A stretch of 40,800 nt of DNA, from IMG/VR virus record IMGVR_UViG_3300042520_003434, positions 1 to 40,800 of that record, one strand, 5' to 3'. The notes under the pieces are model-generated. The model saw only the letters and a program-made list of their open reading frames with translations. It had not been told where the DNA came from and ran no database searches. Below, piece after piece: positions 39,009-40,800 of this stretch. The position numbers and the translations under genes are program-made. Source of the stretch: a virus. Position 1 is the stretch's first letter, and each line of letters opens with the position of its first letter.

Positions 39009-39386
39009 ATGATAGACCAGTATTTTGATGATTTGGATACTTCTGAAGCTAACCCTCTCGATAAAATTCACTCAAAAGAATTTGCTGAAGGCCTTATGAA
39101 GGCTGGTTCATTTATTTCTATGCTGGAAAACAAAAGAATAAATGTTACAGGATTATTTGCCTTGCTCCTAGAAAAAAAAGATTACCAAGACTTTTTTGTT
39201 GAAATTACAGCTTCTGAAACTTTCAAACGCGCAATACTATCTTTGTTGTATTTTTATCCTTCTCTAGTAAAATCTAAAATTACAAAAGCAGTAATTCGAA
39301 AAGTAAATGCAAAATCTTCAGCTAACAGAATTCGAAAAATATCTCTACAACAAACATCTAGCGATATCAAGAATATCAAAAAATAA
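39009..39386 (+). CDS. hypothetical protein in the gp33 position, 125 aa
   Basis: Acidic N-terminus (MIDQYFDDLDTSEANPLDK), helical middle and basic C-terminus (IRKVNAKSSANRIRKIS). In T4 the gene before 59 and 32 is 33, the late-transcription co-activator. Position suggests the same, and the phage does carry gp55, but I see no clear sequence match, and the clamp-binding hydrophobic end of T4 gp33 is missing. It overlaps the gp59-like gene by 80 bp. Confidence 0.6.
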   Translation: MIDQYFDDLDTSEANPLDKIHSKEFAEGLMKAGSFISMLENKRINVTGLFALLLEKKDYQDFFVEITASETFKRAILSLLYFYPSLVKSKITKAVIRKVNAKSSANRIRKISLQQTSSDIKNIKK

Positions 39387-39978
39387 ACCATTCCGCCCAA
39401 AAGGTGATTTTTCTGACGTTAAGGACACAGACAAACACAAATTTTTAAAACGGATTTCTATTTTTTTACAAAAACACCCAGATGTTGATCACGAAACTTA
39501 TTTCGTTTCTCCTTATAAACTTTATCCTGACGTTTCTTATTTTGGGCTAGATTACTTTGCATCGATGAGAGCAATTAAATCCTACACTCTGTATAAGAAG
39601 CAGCAATTATTAGAAAATCCAGACAAACAAATTGATGATGTAAACAAGTCTTTGAGATTTATTGCTAATTTTTGTATACAAAACAAAATGCATTTTCACA
39701 GATACCCTTTTCATAAGACAGCTGACTTGTACACATGGATGCTGCACTATAAACAAAACAAAATAAACATTTATAGCTTATTCGAGTTTACTGACGTCCA
39801 CTCGTCTTTGTCTGAAATTTCAGATGACACAAAAAGTTTTTTTGTGCATGATTTTATAACCCAATTTCACAACCTAAAAATGAAATACAATAACTCAAAT
39901 CAAATTAAATCTTACGTAAAAGCGGCTTTTCCTGTACTATCAAATTTTGTACAAAAAACGCTTGCCAAATCAAAATAA
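39307..39978 (+). CDS. 59: helicase loader, T4 gp59-like
   Basis: gp59 loads gp41 helicase on gp32-coated forks. The 223-aa protein is near T4 gp59 (217). It begins LTEFEKYLYNKHLAI, like the family start (FxxYxxYLAxKxHF), followed by a HMG-like helical basic half with FLKRISIFLQKH, then a second helical half (YFASMRAIKSYTLYKKQQ). Basic and soluble. It sits directly upstream of gp32 as in T4 (33-59-32). Sequence similarity by eye is modest; synteny carries the call. Confidence 0.72.
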   Translation: MQNLQLTEFEKYLYNKHLAISRISKNKPFRPKGDFSDVKDTDKHKFLKRISIFLQKHPDVDHETYFVSPYKLYPDVSYFGLDYFASMRAIKSYTLYKKQQLLENPDKQIDDVNKSLRFIANFCIQNKMHFHRYPFHKTADLYTWMLHYKQNKINIYSLFEFTDVHSSLSEISDDTKSFFVHDFITQFHNLKMKYNNSNQIKSYVKAAFPVLSNFVQKTLAKSK

Positions 39979-39989
39979 TCAACTAAAAT
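39962..39989 (+). promoter_or_regulatory. sigma70-like promoter, N16 spacer
   Basis: TTGCCA at 39962-39967 and TAAAAT at 39984-39989, 16 bp apart, 9 nt before the gp32 ATG. Confidence 0.55.
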
Positions 39990-39998
39990 TAAAACTGT

Positions 39999-40800
39999 AT
40001 GAGCAATATCAATATTAAATCCATGTTCGATCAAATTAAACAATCACTCTCTTCCGATAAAAAAGATGGAGGAGGTAACGGTCTTTATAAAGAAATTCTT
40101 AAATTTACTGCAGGTAACACATATCAAGTTCGTTTGGTGCCTAATGCGAATTCTCCAAAAGAGACAATCTTCCATTATTACAATCACGGTTGGAATTCAA
40201 ATGCTACAGGAAAATACGTGACAGCTCTATGTCCAACTACCTTTGGTGAAAGTTGTCCTATTGATGCTTACTATTTGAAAACATACCGTACAGGCACTCA
40301 ATCTGAAAAGGATAATTCTCGAGTGTTGTCTCGGAAAGAAGGTTGGATGGTAAACGTATATGTTGTGTCTGATCCAGAAAATCCCGAAAATGAAGGTAAA
40401 GTAAAAATTCTTCGTTATGGCAAAGAGCTAGCTAAAATAATTGAATCTGCTCTTGAAGGAGACGATTCTCAAGAGTTCGGTGTAGAAAAGGTGTTCGACG
40501 TGACGAACGGTTCTAGCTTGAGGATCAAGGTTGAAAATCGTTCAGGAAAGGATCGAGGTGGCAAACAAATGATTACGTATGCAGCTTCGAAGTTTTTGTC
40601 TCCTTCTAAGCTCGATGTTACAGAGGAACAATTAGATTCAATTTATAATGCAGCTCACGACTTGAAAGCTGTAAATAAGCCTACTACTCCAGCCGAAATG
40701 CAACGATTGCTTGACGAGCACTTTTTTAACTTGACGACCGGTTCAGTTGAAGAAGAAACTAATGACGATGAATATTCTTCTATTCGTAATGAAGCACCGA
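39999..40800 (+). CDS. 32: single-stranded DNA-binding protein, T4 gp32-like (3' end outside window)
   Basis: Coats ssDNA in replication and recombination. The first 267 codons are in the window, with no stop. Basic N-terminus with GNGLYKEILKF, then the OB-fold core: FHYYNHGWNSN, YVTALCPTTFGESCPID (about 65-82), GWMVNVYVVSDPENPENEGK (about 110-129, the best-conserved T4 match) and ILRYGKELAKI. T4 has zinc ligands His64, Cys77, Cys87, Cys90; here the His and two Cys are present but the third Cys position reads Asp/Ala. The acidic C-terminal tail begins at EEETNDDE. Confidence 0.93.
   Translation, partial: MSNINIKSMFDQIKQSLSSDKKDGGGNGLYKEILKFTAGNTYQVRLVPNANSPKETIFHYYNHGWNSNATGKYVTALCPTTFGESCPIDAYYLKTYRTGTQSEKDNSRVLSRKEGWMVNVYVVSDPENPENEGKVKILRYGKELAKIIESALEGDDSQEFGVEKVFDVTNGSSLRIKVENRSGKDRGGKQMITYAASKFLSPSKLDVTEEQLDSIYNAAHDLKAVNKPTTPAEMQRLLDEHFFNLTTGSVEEETNDDEYSSIRNEAP

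Noticed and set aside
1-40800. CRISPR arrays, insertion sequences, integrase or att sites
   Set aside because: No regularly spaced repeats, transposase or integrase motifs were seen. The tmRNA could be an att site in other elements, but no direct repeat of its 3' end was found here by eye.

Overview
This window is part of the genome of a T4-like (T4-superfamily) myovirus of a Gram-negative bacterium. The DNA is AT-rich, densely packed and uses both strands. It encodes recognisable T4 replication, recombination and transcription proteins: primase (gp61-like), UvsY, UvsW, late sigma gp55, gp47, gp46, DNA polymerase gp43, UvsX, helicase gp41, a gp59-like loader and gp32. A lipoprotein lipobox and a spanin-like lysis cassette point to a host with an outer membrane. 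The exact host is not visible.

Layout. 1-2840: 3' part of a phage tmRNA with an unusually long tag, then seven tRNAs (Leu, Tyr, Glu, Met, Thr, Asn, Arg) surrounding a GDP-mannose 4,6-dehydratase gene whose middle is much more GC-rich than its ends. 2843-6351: an Ig-like protein on the minus strand, then a plus-strand lysis-type cassette (lipoprotein, coiled-coil membrane protein, holin candidate, M15 peptidoglycan peptidase). A two-PAS protein whose second PAS has the photoactive LOV signature is translationally coupled to the peptidase; a coiled-coil/TM protein follows. 6383-9016: DUF932-like protein, small proteins, an HELGH metallopeptidase and a PD-(D/E)XK nuclease. 9345-12894: virion-type genes, several with a short N-terminal capsid-targeting-like peptide, plus primase. 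12891-15119: QueD/QueE-like 7-deazaguanine genes and a P-loop NTPase. 15096-16482 (minus): unknown protein, GIY-YIG nuclease, and a capsid-targeted protein with a pretoxin-like hydrophobic region. 16483-16896: non-coding divergent region with strong hairpins. 16897-20322: uvsY-uvsW-gp55-gp47. 20315-29226: a 9-kb glycan island (fucosyltransferase-like, GT2-, GT9- and DUF5672-like transferases, a second GMD, a sugar C-methyltransferase, two FkbM-type methyltransferases) inserted between gp47 and gp46, which are neighbours in T4. 29228-40800: gp46, another glycosyltransferase, gp43, two small genes, uvsX, gp41, a DHH phosphoesterase, an unknown protein in the gp33 position, a gp59-like loader, and gp32 (truncated by the window edge).

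Regulation. Two promoter classes can be read by eye. Early/middle genes have TTGNNN-N16-TANNNT promoters with an almost invariant 16-bp spacer and a start codon only 5-21 nt past the -10 box. Late genes have a T4-like (N)NTAAATA box, in most cases exactly 5 nt before the ATG, which would place the start codon at +1. Many mRNAs therefore look leaderless or nearly so, and Shine-Dalgarno sequences are mostly absent.

The most unusual items are the LOV photoreceptor coupled to the endolysin gene, the predicted leaderless expression with two regular promoter classes, the shared capsid-targeting leader on four unrelated proteins, the glycan island splitting gp47/gp46, and the 33-residue tmRNA tag.
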